Of a stretch of 64,000 bases of DNA, positions 38,282-47,143 are shown piece after piece. Position 1 is the first letter of the stretch, and each line of letters begins with the position of its first letter. A program made the translations under genes and the position numbers. This DNA is from Micromonospora sp. WMMD1120 (GTDB lineage Bacteria; Actinomycetota; Actinomycetes; Mycobacteriales; Micromonosporaceae), in the NCBI RefSeq assembly GCF_029626235.1, contig NZ_JARUBO010000005.1, forward strand, positions 1,520,501 through 1,584,500, read 5' to 3'. The notes under the pieces are model-generated. The model was given only the letters and a program-made list of their open reading frames with translations. It made no database searches and was not told the DNA's origin.

Positions 38282-38767
38282 CTAGGCCTCGGTGAGGACC
38301 TTGTCGAGCAGCGTCTCCGCCTCATCCTTGGTGCTCTTCTCGGCCAGCGCGACCTCGCCGACGAGAATGTCGCGGGCCTTGGCGAGCATTCGCTTCTCGC
38401 CCGCGGAGAGGCCCCGCTCCCGCTCCCGACGCCACAGGTCACGCACGACCTCGGCGACCTTCAGCGGGTTGCCGGAAGCCAGCTTTTCCAGATTGGCCTT
38501 GTAACGCCGCGACCAGTTGGTCGGCTCCTCGGTGTGCGGAGCCCGGAGAACGTCGAAGACCTTACCGAGGCCCTCTTCGCCGACCACCTCACGAACGCCC
38601 ACGATCTCGGCGTTCTCAGCCGGCACCCGGACCGTCAGGTCACCCTGCGCGACCCTCAGGACGAGGTATTGCTTAGGCTCGCCCTTGATGACCCGAGTCT
38701 CGATTGCCTCGATGAGTGCGGCCCCGTGGTGGGGGTAAACAACGGTCTCGCCGACACTGAAAACCAT
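38282..38767 (-). CDS. carD: CarD-family RNA polymerase-binding regulator
   Basis: The 161-residue protein has an N-terminal Tudor-like RNA polymerase interaction domain ([20 protein letters not shown], then [20 protein letters not shown]) and a C-terminal helical DNA-binding domain ([20 protein letters not shown], then [22 protein letters not shown]). The conserved tryptophan that wedges into the promoter bubble is probably the W in LWRRERE. CarD binds the beta subunit and stabilises open complexes, globally affecting rRNA and stress transcription in mycobacteria, where it is essential. It heads the carD-ispD-ispF group. Confidence 0.96.
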   Translation of the reverse strand: MVFSVGETVVYPHHGAALIEAIETRVIKGEPKQYLVLRVAQGDLTVRVPAENAEIVGVREVVGEEGLGKVFDVLRAPHTEEPTNWSRRYKANLEKLASGNPLKVAEVVRDLWRRERERGLSAGEKRMLAKARDILVGEVALAEKSTKDEAETLLDKVLTEA

Positions 38768-38802
38768 AGGTTCGAAACCCCTTTCGCTGTGTCTAGGGTA
38801 AC

Positions 38803-38840
38803 ACGGTCAGGCACCGATGTCTCACCGATGTCCTGACCGT
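38803..38840. promoter_or_regulatory. Inverted repeat with internal direct repeat upstream of carD
   Basis: ACGGTCAGG and CCTGACCGT are perfect 9-bp arms 20 bp apart; the spacer is a direct repeat, ACCGATGTC twice with a 2-bp gap. It lies 36 bp before the carD start in the 328-bp gap 38768-39095, which has no gene. It could be an operator or a leader hairpin. Confidence 0.55.
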
Positions 38841-39095
38841 TGGCGCAGCTCAGGGGCCCTGTGAGAGGTCTTGCTTCAGCTTGACAGGCGGTCAAACCGA
38901 TGGTTCGAACACGCTCCGTAACGCACAAATGACTGCCCGGTACGGGTGAACAGAACGTCGAGATCAAGGGCTACGCGCTCCTTCCATGGTAGCTCGGCGG
39001 CCCGGACCGCGCCCAGGTGTAGCGGGAGGAGCCCTCGGTGCGGGACCCTGGAGACCGAGCCGCACTCCGCTCTCGAGACGCTTCCAGGAGGTCCG

Positions 39096-39806
39096 ATGGG
39101 CAAGCCGGACGCCGAGGGTCACGGACCAGCAGAGGGTCTGCCCGGCCTGCCACCCGAGTGGGGCCGGGTGGTGGTCCCCGACGACGCCTCCACGCTCGCC
39201 ACCGAGGCCGCCCAGGTCCGCCGCGAGCTGCGCCGGGCCGCCGGCCGACCCGGCCGGCCCCACGCGATGGGCCTGCCGCTGCTCGTCCTGCTGGTGGCGG
39301 TGATCACTACGATGGCCGGCCTCTTCGCGGTCACCTGGCCGCGGGCCAACCGGGGCACCGACCGCCCGAATCCGGCGCCCTACTCGCCCCCCGCCGACCC
39401 GGCCGGCCGGGCCCTCCCCGCGCTGGACCTGGTGGACGAGGACGAGGCGCCGGTGCCGCTTCGTGGCCTGCTGCCCGCCGTGATCATCCTGCTGGACGGC
39501 TGCCCCTGCCCGGACCGCGTAAGCGACGCCCTGGCCGCGGCACCACCCGGCGTCTCGGTGGTCACCGTCACCGGCGCGCGTCGTCCGACGCCGACCAGCG
39601 GCAACCCTGCCGGGCCGACCGACAGTCGACAGGTCCGCGTGCTGGCGGACCCGGCCGGAGGTCTGCGCTCGTTCCTGGGGCGGCCGGCCCGCTCCGGCGC
39701 GGCCACGGTGCTCCTGGTCGATCGCACCGGCACCGTCACCCGCGTGCTGCCCGACATCGGACCGATCGACGCCTACCGGGACGAGCTGCTCGCTCTCGCC
39801 GCCTGA
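39096..39806 (+). CDS. Membrane-anchored protein with thioredoxin-like region
   Basis: The 236-residue protein has a cytoplasmic N-terminus with a helix (TEAAQVRRELRRAAGR), one membrane segment (GLPLLVLLVAVITTMAGLFAV), a Pro-rich linker and an outer domain. That domain (LPALDLVDEDEAPVPLRGLL, AVIILLDGCPCPDRVSDAL, VSVVTVTGARRP, TVLLVDRTGTVTRVLPDIG) follows the order of a thioredoxin/peroxiredoxin fold with a C-P-C pair where CxxC would lie. Redox activity is therefore doubtful, but a TlpA-like origin is likely. AGGAGG 6 nt before ATG 39096 makes the start secure. It is divergent from carD. The specific role is unknown. Confidence 0.75.
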   Translation: MGKPDAEGHGPAEGLPGLPPEWGRVVVPDDASTLATEAAQVRRELRRAAGRPGRPHAMGLPLLVLLVAVITTMAGLFAVTWPRANRGTDRPNPAPYSPPADPAGRALPALDLVDEDEAPVPLRGLLPAVIILLDGCPCPDRVSDALAAAPPGVSVVTVTGARRPTPTSGNPAGPTDSRQVRVLADPAGGLRSFLGRPARSGAATVLLVDRTGTVTRVLPDIGPIDAYRDELLALAA

Positions 39807-39849
39807 CCACCGCCCCGTTCCGTCACCGGAGCAGGGCTCACGACCCGCG

Positions 39850-40482
39850 CTAGCGGGGCAGGGTGACGAGCTGCGCCTCGACGTCGATCACGCGCGTCCC
39901 GCCCGCGGACAACGTCACCCGGAACGGCCGGCCGTGCGCGAACACCACGCCGCTGGAGGTCACACCGTCGCAGTCGATCTCGGACGGGCCGTTCAGCTCG
40001 GCCCCGGTGACCGTCACCACCAAGGTGCCCGGCCTGGTGCACCGGTACTGCAACACCTGGCGGGGGTCGCTCCCGCTGCCGTCGAAGACGACCTGCTGCC
40101 CCGGGACGACCGTCACCTGCTCACGCCAGATCGTCTCGCGGAACACGGGCAGCTCACCCTCGAAGACGAGCCAGGTCGGATCGCCCTCGATGTCGGTGAT
40201 CATGCCGGTGGCCGGGTCGACCTCCGTCCGTACCATCTCGCCCGCCGCGTCCACCCGCACCCGCAGCCGCTCACCCGGCGCCGCGGTGAGCAGGGCGCGG
40301 GCGCGGTCCAGCTCGGTGCTGACGCTCCGCCCGACGCTCGGCGCGGCCGTCGATGCGCCGACCGGCCCGGCCGTCGGGGCGGGCGCGGCGGCACGCCACC
40401 ACCAGCCGCCGACGGCCAGGGCGAGCGCCGCGACGCCGTACAGCACCACCGAGCGCAGTCGATCGTCCACCGTGGCGTCCAT
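39850..40482 (-). CDS. Hypothetical membrane-anchored protein
   Basis: This 210-residue protein has one N-terminal membrane segment (LRSVVLYGVAALALAVGGWWW), an Ala/Pro/Thr linker and a beta-rich outer domain (GERLRVRVDAAGEMVRTEVD, TWLVFEGELPVFRETIWREQ, VQLVTLPR-like end). Two cysteines (YRCTRPG, IDCDGV) may form a disulfide. I recognise no family. It is convergent with the thioredoxin-like gene 43 bp away and is 32 bp after the type III PKS gene on the same strand, so it could be the last gene of that transcript. Confidence 0.6.
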   Translation of the reverse strand: MDATVDDRLRSVVLYGVAALALAVGGWWWRAAAPAPTAGPVGASTAAPSVGRSVSTELDRARALLTAAPGERLRVRVDAAGEMVRTEVDPATGMITDIEGDPTWLVFEGELPVFRETIWREQVTVVPGQQVVFDGSGSDPRQVLQYRCTRPGTLVVTVTGAELNGPSEIDCDGVTSSGVVFAHGRPFRVTLSAGGTRVIDVEAQLVTLPR

Positions 40483-40514
40483 CAGTCGAGCGTACCGGCC
40501 GAACTCTCAGAGAA

Positions 40515-41564
40515 TCACCCTTGTCGATCGAGCAGGGCGGCGTACAGGGTCAGACCCGGGCCGAACGCCAGCATGACGATGCGCCGAGCGGCCGGCGCCC
40601 CGCGGCTCAGCCGATCCAGGATCAGCAACACCGTCGGTGACGAGCAGTTGCCGTGCTCGTCGAGCGTCGCCCGGGACGCCGCCAACCCGTCCGGCGGCAA
40701 CGCCAACTCCCGCTCGACCACGTTGAGGATGCGCGGTCCGCCCGGGTGCACCGCCCAACCGTCCACCTCGGAGCTGGTGAGGCCGTGCCGGGCCAGCAGC
40801 TCGTCGACGAGCTTGCGGACGTGCCTCGAGAGCACCTGCGGCACCTTCGGCGACAACCCCATCCGGAAGCCGGCGTCGGTGACGTCCCAGGTCATGTGGT
40901 CGGCGGTCGAGGTGTCCGTGACGGCGGCGACCTCGCGCAACGCGTACCCCCGACCGCCCGGGACGACCACGGCGGCGACCGCGGCGTCCGAGAAGAGCGC
41001 GTGGGAGACGATCTGCTGGGTGTCCACCCGGGCGCTGGACGGCTGGATGTGCAGGCTGGTCAGCTCCGCGCAGAGCAGCAGCGCCGGACGGCCCCGGGCG
41101 GCGACGAAGTCACTCGCCGCGCCCAGCCCCGGCAGCGCCGCGTAACAGCCCATGTGACCGATGAACATCCGCTGGGTGTCCGCGGCCATACCGAGGTCAC
41201 GGGCGAGCAGGATGTCCAGCCCCGGGGTGGCGTACCCGGTGCAGGAGCAGACGATGAACAGCCCGATGTCACCGGCGCTCAGCCCGGCGGCGGTCAACGC
41301 GCGACCCACCGCCTCCTTGCCCAGCGGCAGGGCCTCCACCTGGTAGCGACGCATCCGGCGCTCGGTCGGCCAGTCCGAGACGTCCTCCAGCAGCGGGTTG
41401 ACCGCGGCCTGCCGTCGGGTCACCCCCGAGTTCGCGAAGATGCGTTGGGCCAACGACCGGGTCGCCCCGGAGAAGTGCCGGGAGAAGAAGCCCTCCCACA
41501 ACTCGTCCTGGCAGGCGGACGGCGGCTGCGCGGTCCCGAGCCCCGCGATCACTGGTACGGACAC
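40515..41564 (-). CDS. Type III polyketide synthase
   Basis: A 349-residue chalcone-synthase-like enzyme that extends an acyl starter with malonyl-CoA and cyclises it. The triad is complete: C140 in FIGHMGCYAALPGL, H273 in WAVHPGGPRIL and N306 in DEHGNCSSPT. LALCSCTGYATPGLD-like IVCSCTGYATPGLDILL and the C-terminal AFGPGLTLYAALL are also typical. Bacterial relatives make alkylresorcinols, alkylpyrones or tetrahydroxynaphthalene. With a prenyltransferase and methyltransferase close by, an alkylresorcinol-type product is favoured, by analogy to the agq cluster of Actinoplanes. The start is GTG 41564 (AGAGG 8 nt upstream); GTG 41573 is possible. Confidence 0.92.
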   Translation of the reverse strand: MSVPVIAGLGTAQPPSACQDELWEGFFSRHFSGATRSLAQRIFANSGVTRRQAAVNPLLEDVSDWPTERRMRRYQVEALPLGKEAVGRALTAAGLSAGDIGLFIVCSCTGYATPGLDILLARDLGMAADTQRMFIGHMGCYAALPGLGAASDFVAARGRPALLLCAELTSLHIQPSSARVDTQQIVSHALFSDAAVAAVVVPGGRGYALREVAAVTDTSTADHMTWDVTDAGFRMGLSPKVPQVLSRHVRKLVDELLARHGLTSSEVDGWAVHPGGPRILNVVERELALPPDGLAASRATLDEHGNCSSPTVLLILDRLSRGAPAARRIVMLAFGPGLTLYAALLDRQG

Positions 41565-41658
41565 GATCCCCACCTCTCGTCAGATGCTGTCCTCCCCCTG
41601 GTCCTCCCACCAGCCACAGCGGCTGGCCTGTCCTCCGCACCATTCGCGTACGGCCGGC

Positions 41659-42825
41659 TCACCAACGCGGGGCCGATCCGTCACGATCCGGGTCGCCACC
41701 CAACGCGGCGATGCCGAGCCAGTCAGCGCACACGTCCGACGTGGCCGGGTGCAGCGAACCGCAGCGGGCGTCCCGGTAGAGCCGTTCCAGCGGATGACCA
41801 CGACGGGTCGCCGAGGTGCCCGCCGCCTCCAGCACCGACGCCGCCACCTCCGCGGCCGTGGTGCCGGCGAGCAGCTTCGCCCGCCACACCCACCGGTTGG
41901 TCTCCTCGTCACCCGGCGCCTCGTCCACCCGGCGGGCCGCCTCCGCGACCACCAGTTGCGCGGCCGCCGTCGCCGCGTCCGCCCGACCCAGGCGGGCCCG
42001 CACCGCCGGCAGACCCGCCAGGTTACGGGCGTTGAGGTGCTCGGCCGCCGCGTCGATGGCCGCGCGGGCGACGCCCACGTAGACCGCGGCGTAGCTCGCC
42101 ACCAGCCAGTGCGGCATCAACTGGGCGACGACGAGCGCCAGCCCCTCCACGCCACCCAGCAGCCGGTCGGCCGGCACCGTGACATCCAGGTGCAGGTCGT
42201 GCGAGGAGGTGGCGCGCATACCGAGCGAGTCCCAGGTCGGCTCCACCGTCAGGCCGTCGCCGGCCGGCACCAGGAACTGCGAGACCACCGACTGGTCGGC
42301 GGCGCTCCGCGCCGCCACCAGGTAGCCGTCGGCGTGCCCGGCGCCGGAACAGAACGTCTTGCTGCCCTTGATGTGCCAACCCTCGTCGGTCGGTTGGTAG
42401 GCGGTGGTCAACTGGGACAGCCGGGCGCCCGCGCCACGTTCGCTCATCGCCACCGCGTACCACGAGCCCTGCGCCGCGGCCGTGAGCAGCCGGTCCCGGG
42501 CGGCCAGGGCCTCCTCCGGCACCCCCAGCGCCTCGGCCAACTCCTCGGTGACCGCGCCCAACGCGCCGGTGACCGAGGCGTGCATGTTGAACACCAGAGC
42601 CGTGGCGCCGTTGCCCCGGGCGAGCTCGGTGGCCACCGCCGCGTACTCGGCGAACGTGGCTCCCAGGCCGCCCAACTCGCGGGGCACCAGCAACCCGAAC
42701 AGACCGGCCTCGCGCAGGTCGGCGAAGTCGTCCACGGGGAAGGAACCGTCCCGGTCGTGCTCCGCCGCCCGCGCGGCGAACCGCGGCGCCAACCGGCGGG
42801 CTGCCTCAAGCGCATGCACCGTCAT
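41659..42825 (-). CDS. Acyl-CoA dehydrogenase-fold flavoprotein
   Basis: The 388-residue protein has the three-part acyl-CoA dehydrogenase fold: helical N-terminus (LREAGLFGLLVPRELGGLG), middle beta domain (VAMSERGAGARLSQLTTAYQ, GWHIKGSKTFCSGAGHADGY, WDSLGMRATSSHDLHLDVTV) and C-terminal helices. The catalytic glutamate of true dehydrogenases is not obvious, and class D flavin monooxygenases share this fold, so hydroxylation of a phenolic intermediate is a real alternative to dehydrogenation. The middle-domain style with FCSGAGHADGYLVAAR fits the monooxygenase-like group. It lies between the type III PKS and methyltransferase genes. GGAGGGG precedes ATG 42825. Confidence 0.82.
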   Translation of the reverse strand: MTVHALEAARRLAPRFAARAAEHDRDGSFPVDDFADLREAGLFGLLVPRELGGLGATFAEYAAVATELARGNGATALVFNMHASVTGALGAVTEELAEALGVPEEALAARDRLLTAAAQGSWYAVAMSERGAGARLSQLTTAYQPTDEGWHIKGSKTFCSGAGHADGYLVAARSAADQSVVSQFLVPAGDGLTVEPTWDSLGMRATSSHDLHLDVTVPADRLLGGVEGLALVVAQLMPHWLVASYAAVYVGVARAAIDAAAEHLNARNLAGLPAVRARLGRADAATAAAQLVVAEAARRVDEAPGDEETNRWVWRAKLLAGTTAAEVAASVLEAAGTSATRRGHPLERLYRDARCGSLHPATSDVCADWLGIAALGGDPDRDGSAPRW

Positions 42826-42866
42826 ATCGTCCCCTCCTCGGCGTCTCATACCCCGCCGCGACGCGA

Positions 42867-43640
42867 CTATCCTCTGCGGACCCCCCGGCCCTGGTAGAGC
42901 ACCGCCGTGGACCAGGTCGGCACGATGCGCGGCGCGGCGCCGACGGTCGCCGTACCCGCCGCGCCGGCCGCGCGGGCGCGCCGGAGCAGCCAGACGAGCA
43001 GGCCACCCACCTGCGGCCGGACACCCCGCAGGCGCAGGTCGACACCGTGCCGGGCACACTCCGCCACCAGCGCCCGATCGTCCACGAACAACAGTGGATC
43101 GTGGATGCCCCGGGGCACCGTCGGCAGCCGCTCGGCGATCCGTACCGCGACGAGACGGGCCAGCGCCGTGTCGTTCAGGGTGTCGAGCACCAGCAGGCCG
43201 CCGGGGCGCAGCAGTCGACACGCCTCGGCCACCACGCGCGGCCAGGCCGGCACGTGCTCCAGCAGCTCACCGGCGGAGACCACGGCGGCGCAGCCGTCGG
43301 GCAGCGGCACGGCGGTGGCGTCCGCCTGGATCACGTCCACCCCGTGCTCGGCCGCCTGGACCAGCGCCGACCGGGTCAGGTCGACACCGACGTGGTGGTA
43401 ACCCTTGCCCTTCAGGTGCGGCGCGAGCAGGCCGGCGCCACAGCCCAGGTCGACGAGCAACGCGCCCGGTCGGTAGGCCGGTGGCACCAGCGCCGCGCGG
43501 GCCTCGGCCAGCCAGTGCAGCATCGCGAACGCGCCGTCCGGTCGCCACCACTCACCGGCCAGGTCGTCGTACTGGCGCGGATCGTTGGGCGGCAGCACCC
43601 TCCTGCCGGTGGACGCCGCGGCCGCGGCCACGTCTCGCAT
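42867..43640 (-). CDS. SAM-dependent O-methyltransferase (UbiG/Coq3-like)
   Basis: A 257-residue class I methyltransferase. The N-terminal QYDDLAGEWWRPDGAFAMLHW is characteristic of UbiG/Coq3-type enzymes, followed by motif I LLVDLGCGAGLLAPHL, acidic HVGVDLTRSAL, motif II QADATAVPLPDG and EHVPAWPRVVAEACRLLRPG. UbiG relatives methylate hydroxyl groups of polyprenyl phenols, so in this cluster it probably methylates the phenolic product of the type III PKS. Start ATG 43640. It is divergent from the prenyltransferase gene, 46 bp away, and upstream of the flavoprotein and PKS genes. Confidence 0.88.
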   Translation of the reverse strand: MRDVAAAAASTGRRVLPPNDPRQYDDLAGEWWRPDGAFAMLHWLAEARAALVPPAYRPGALLVDLGCGAGLLAPHLKGKGYHHVGVDLTRSALVQAAEHGVDVIQADATAVPLPDGCAAVVSAGELLEHVPAWPRVVAEACRLLRPGGLLVLDTLNDTALARLVAVRIAERLPTVPRGIHDPLLFVDDRALVAECARHGVDLRLRGVRPQVGGLLVWLLRRARAAGAAGTATVGAAPRIVPTWSTAVLYQGRGVRRG

Positions 43641-43686
43641 GGCACCGAGCGTGGCACGACTGCTCGGTAACGACCAGACTTCCCTT

Positions 43687-44526
43687 ATGTCGTCGAGGGT
43701 GTTAGGGCTGGTCAGGGCGAGCCATCCGGAACCGGCCGCAGCAGTGACCACGGTGGCCGGTCTGCTCGCGTGGGGAGTGGGTCATCGACCCGCCGGAATC
43801 GCCTCGGTGGTACTCGCCGTGCTGGCCAGCCAGCTCGCCGTCGGCTGGACCAACGACGCGCTGGACGCCGATCGGGACGCCACCGTGGGGCGTACCGACA
43901 AACCGGTCGCCGCCGGCGCTGTCGGTCGGCGCGCCACGGCCTGGGCCGCCGCGACGGCCGCGGTGGCCTGCCCGCTGCTGGCCCTGACCACGAACCCCAC
44001 GGCGGCGTTCTGGCTGACCCTCGCGCTGGTCTCCGCGCTGCTCTACGACTGGCCGCTCAAGGCCACGGCGTTCTCGGTGCTGCCCTACGCCGTCTCCTTC
44101 GGCGCGCTGCCGGCCTTCATCGTGCTGGCCCTGCCCGACCAGCCGTCCCCACCCGCCTGGCTCATCGTCGCGGCGGCGTCCCTGGGCGCCGGCGCGCACT
44201 TCGCCAACGTGTTGCCGGACCTCGCCGACGACGCCCGGACCGGTGTGCGCGGCCTGCCGCACCGGCTGGGCGCGGTAGGCAGCCGGGCGGCGGCGGCCGT
44301 TCTGCTCCTCACCGCGACCGCGGCCCTGGTCCTCGGACCACCCGGGCCACCGTCGACCATCGGGCTGGCGGCGGTCGGCACGGCCGCCGTGGTGCCGCCA
44401 CTGAGCTGGTACGCCGGGCGCTCGGCGAGCCGGGCCGGCCGGCGGCCGGTGGCGGCCTTCCGGGCGGTGATGCTCGTCGCCCTCATCGACGTGGTTCTGC
44501 TGGTGACGAGCGGTCGAGTGGTGTGA
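43687..44526 (+). CDS. UbiA-family prenyltransferase
   Basis: A 279-residue integral membrane aromatic prenyltransferase with eight or nine hydrophobic helices. The first Asp-rich motif is WTNDALDADRDATVGRTDKP (NDxxDxxxD), and the second lies in NVLPDLADDARTGVRGLPH; both bind Mg-prenyl diphosphate. YDWPLKATAFSVLPY is also typical. It would attach a prenyl chain to a phenolic or quinol acceptor, most simply the methylated product of the divergent PKS/methyltransferase genes. Start ATG 43687 has no clear ribosome binding site; GTG 43699 is an alternative. Confidence 0.9.
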   Translation: MSSRVLGLVRASHPEPAAAVTTVAGLLAWGVGHRPAGIASVVLAVLASQLAVGWTNDALDADRDATVGRTDKPVAAGAVGRRATAWAAATAAVACPLLALTTNPTAAFWLTLALVSALLYDWPLKATAFSVLPYAVSFGALPAFIVLALPDQPSPPAWLIVAAASLGAGAHFANVLPDLADDARTGVRGLPHRLGAVGSRAAAAVLLLTATAALVLGPPGPPSTIGLAAVGTAAVVPPLSWYAGRSASRAGRRPVAAFRAVMLVALIDVVLLVTSGRVV

Positions 44527-44666
44527 GCGGCACCCCTTGAGGTGGCATTGCCCGGGTCCGCGTGCGGGCCTCGATCAGCCCCAACTACCCTGGAGCGCGG
44601 TCTGCGCGGGTATGGCCACCGTGCCCGGCGTACGGCCCGGGTGGGATTGTGACGAGGAGGACCGAC

Positions 44667-45476
44667 GTGACGCGCTCGATCAGGGGATCCCGGCGGGCGG
44701 CCCTGCTGCTGTCCGGGGTCGCGGCGGTCGGCCTGCTGGCCTCCGGATGCGGCACCGGCCAGATCGCCGAGACCGCGATGAAGGAGCCGTCGGTCCAGGG
44801 CGTCAACCTCACCACCAACAACGGCCTGCTGTCGGTGCGCGGCCTGTTGGTGGAATACCCGGGCCTCGAGGGCTACCGGGCCGGCGAGGACGCGACGCTC
44901 GAAGCCGTGATCTACAACGACTCGAAGGAGACGGTGACCGTCACCGTCACCAGCGAGAACGCTCGCGAGGTGGTGATCAGCGGCGGCTCGGCGAGCCCGT
45001 CGCCGTCGGTCGGGGAGTCCGCCTCGACCAGCCCGACGCCGTCCGGTTCGGTCAGCCCGTCGGTGACGCCGTCCGGTTCGGCCAGCCCGTCGACCTCGAC
45101 GTCGCGCTCGGCCACCCCGTCGGTGACCCCCTCCGAGACCGGGTCGTCCTCGGCCACCCCGTCCGCGCCGGAATCGGCGCGGGCGTCCGGTTCGGCCAGC
45201 CCGTCCGCCCCGGGTCAGCCGGCCCGCATCGAGTTGGCGCCGTTGAGCTACGTCCAGTTCAACGTCGAGTCCACCACCCAGCTCCGGCTGATCGGCCTGA
45301 CCGAGGCGGTGCGCTCCGGCCAGAACGTCGCTCTGACCTTCGACTTCGGCAACGGCAACATCCTCACCGGCCAGGCGCCGGTCGCGGTTCCGCTCACCCC
45401 GGCGGCTCCGCCCTCGCGGATCGTCGAGCGCGAGGGCGGCTATGAGGGCGACGAGGGCGGCACCACCCACGAGTGA
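44667..45476 (+). CDS. lpqE: LpqE-like lipoprotein with Ser/Pro-rich insert
   Basis: This 269-residue exported lipoprotein has a signal peptide (RSIRGSRRAALLLSGVAAVG) ending in the lipobox LLASGC. The folded part (VQGVNLTTNNGLLSVRGLLV, DATLEAVIYNDSKETVTVTV, IELAPLSYVQFNVES, LTFDFGNGNILTGQAPV) is a beta domain like that of mycobacterial LpqE and copper-chaperone-type lipoproteins. A long Ser/Pro/Thr insert (about 112-185) interrupts it. Position, directly before radA as lpqE is in M. tuberculosis, supports orthology. Function is not established. GAGGAGG lies before GTG 44667. It is followed by a classic terminator. Confidence 0.8.
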   Translation: MTRSIRGSRRAALLLSGVAAVGLLASGCGTGQIAETAMKEPSVQGVNLTTNNGLLSVRGLLVEYPGLEGYRAGEDATLEAVIYNDSKETVTVTVTSENAREVVISGGSASPSPSVGESASTSPTPSGSVSPSVTPSGSASPSTSTSRSATPSVTPSETGSSSATPSAPESARASGSASPSAPGQPARIELAPLSYVQFNVESTTQLRLIGLTEAVRSGQNVALTFDFGNGNILTGQAPVAVPLTPAAPPSRIVEREGGYEGDEGGTTHE

Positions 45477-45498
45477 TCCCGACGCACATCGACGAACG

Positions 45499-45526
45499 CC
45501 CCGGCGTGGTGACCACCACGCCGGGG
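45499..45526 (+). terminator. Rho-independent terminator after lpqE
   Basis: A perfect 12-bp stem (CCCCGGCGTGGT and complement) with loop GACC is followed by TGTTTTCGT, 23 nt after the lpqE stop and 35 nt before radA. It separates lpqE from radA transcription. Confidence 0.88.
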
Positions 45527-45560
45527 TGTTTTCGTCGTACGCGGGGGCTAGCGTCCTGAT

Positions 45561-47018
45561 GTGACCACCTCCCGATCAACCCCTCCGCGCGGCGGCACGG
45601 CCGGTGCCGCGCGTGGGCGGTCCGCCGCCCGTGAGCCGCGTCCGGCCTACGAGTGCGACGCCTGCGGTCACCAGCCGCCCAAGTGGGTGGGGCGCTGCCC
45701 CGAGTGCGGTGAGTGGGGCTCGGTGGTCGAGAGCACGGTGACCGGCCCGATGGTGTCCGGTCGGGTGGTCAGCTCCCGGATGCCCAGCGAGCCGGCCCGG
45801 CCGATCGCCACCATCAGCGCCGCGCCGGCCCGCGCCCGCCCCACCGGCGTCAGCGAGCTGGATCGGGTGCTCGGCGGCGGCCTGGTGCCCGGTGCGGTGG
45901 TGCTGCTCGCCGGCGAGCCGGGCGTGGGCAAGTCGACCCTCCTGCTGGACGTGGCCCAGCAGTGGGCGGTCGGTGCCGGCAGCCCCTCGCTGGTGGTCAG
46001 CGGTGAGGAGTCGGTCAGCCAGGTGCGGCTGCGCGCCGAACGGATGGGCACCCTGCACGACCAGCTCTACCTCGCGGCGGAGAGCGACCTGGCCGCGGTG
46101 CTCGGGCACCTCGACGCGGTCAAGCCGGGCCTGCTGGTGCTCGACTCGGTGCAGACCATCTCGACCACCGGCACCGAGGGTGTGCCCGGCGGCGTGACCC
46201 AGGTCCGTGCGGTCACCGCCGCGCTGGTCTCGGTCGCCAAGGAGCGGGGCATCGCCACGGTGCTGGTCGGGCACGTCACCAAGGACGGCCAGGTCGCCGG
46301 CCCCCGGGTGCTGGAGCACCTGGTCGACGTGGTGCTGCACTTCGAGGGCGACAAGCACTCCTCGCTGCGCCTGGTGCGCGGGGTGAAGAACAGGTTCGGC
46401 GCGGCCGACGAGGTCGGCTGCTTCGAGATGCACGAGGGCGGCATCAGCAGCCTCGCCGATCCGTCCGGGCTGTTCCTGACCCGCTACGCGGAGCCCGTTC
46501 CGGGCACCTGCGTGACGGTGGCCATGGAGGGGCGACGAGCCCTGGTCACCGAGGTGCAGGCGCTGATCGGCGCGACGGTGGCCGGCTCACCCCGGCGCAC
46601 GGTCTCCGGTCTCGACTCGGCGCGGCTGGCGATGGTGCTCGCGGTGCTGCAACGGCGCACCGAGCGGCTGACCCTGCACGACCGGGAGGTCTTCGCCGCC
46701 ACCGTCGGCGGCATCCGGGTGGTCGAGCCGGCCGCCGATCTGGCGGTCGCCCTGGCGGTCGCGTCCGGCGGGCTCAACCTGGCGATCGCGCCGCACCTGG
46801 TGGCGATCGGGGAGGTGGGGTTGACCGGCGAGGTGCGCCGGGTCGGGGCGGTGCCCCGCCGGCTGGCCGAGGCGGCACGGTTGGGCTTCAAGGTGGCCCT
46901 GGTGCCGCCCGGCTGTGGTCCGGCCAGCACCGGCGCCGGGCCCGAGCAGATGCGGGTGACCGAGGTCACTGACGTCCGCTCCGCGCTGCACCATGCGGCC
47001 CGCGCGTCCGCCGAGTGA
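45561..47018 (+). CDS. radA: DNA repair protein RadA
   Basis: The 485-residue protein is a RecA-like helicase that promotes branch migration in recombination. It has an N-terminal four-cysteine zinc finger (YECDACGHQPPKWVGRCPEC), a Walker A LAGEPGVGKSTLLLDVAQQ, Walker B region LLVLDSVQT, the RadA-specific KNRFG motif in RGVKNRFGAADEVG and a C-terminal Lon-protease-like domain lacking protease activity (VEPAADLAVALAVASGG, IGEVGLTGEVRRV). The start is GTG 45561. disA follows in the same direction, as in many Gram-positives where DisA activity is tuned by RadA. Confidence 0.96.
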   Translation: MTTSRSTPPRGGTAGAARGRSAAREPRPAYECDACGHQPPKWVGRCPECGEWGSVVESTVTGPMVSGRVVSSRMPSEPARPIATISAAPARARPTGVSELDRVLGGGLVPGAVVLLAGEPGVGKSTLLLDVAQQWAVGAGSPSLVVSGEESVSQVRLRAERMGTLHDQLYLAAESDLAAVLGHLDAVKPGLLVLDSVQTISTTGTEGVPGGVTQVRAVTAALVSVAKERGIATVLVGHVTKDGQVAGPRVLEHLVDVVLHFEGDKHSSLRLVRGVKNRFGAADEVGCFEMHEGGISSLADPSGLFLTRYAEPVPGTCVTVAMEGRRALVTEVQALIGATVAGSPRRTVSGLDSARLAMVLAVLQRRTERLTLHDREVFAATVGGIRVVEPAADLAVALAVASGGLNLAIAPHLVAIGEVGLTGEVRRVGAVPRRLAEAARLGFKVALVPPGCGPASTGAGPEQMRVTEVTDVRSALHHAARASAE

Positions 47019-47143
47019 CCCGCTGTGCCGACGGGACCGGCGATAACGGACAGGCCGTCCCAGACCGAAAATGGTGGAAAGGGCGGCATCGTGACACATC
47101 ACAGTAACCACGACAGCACCCACCGCACGGCAGTCCGTAGAAT

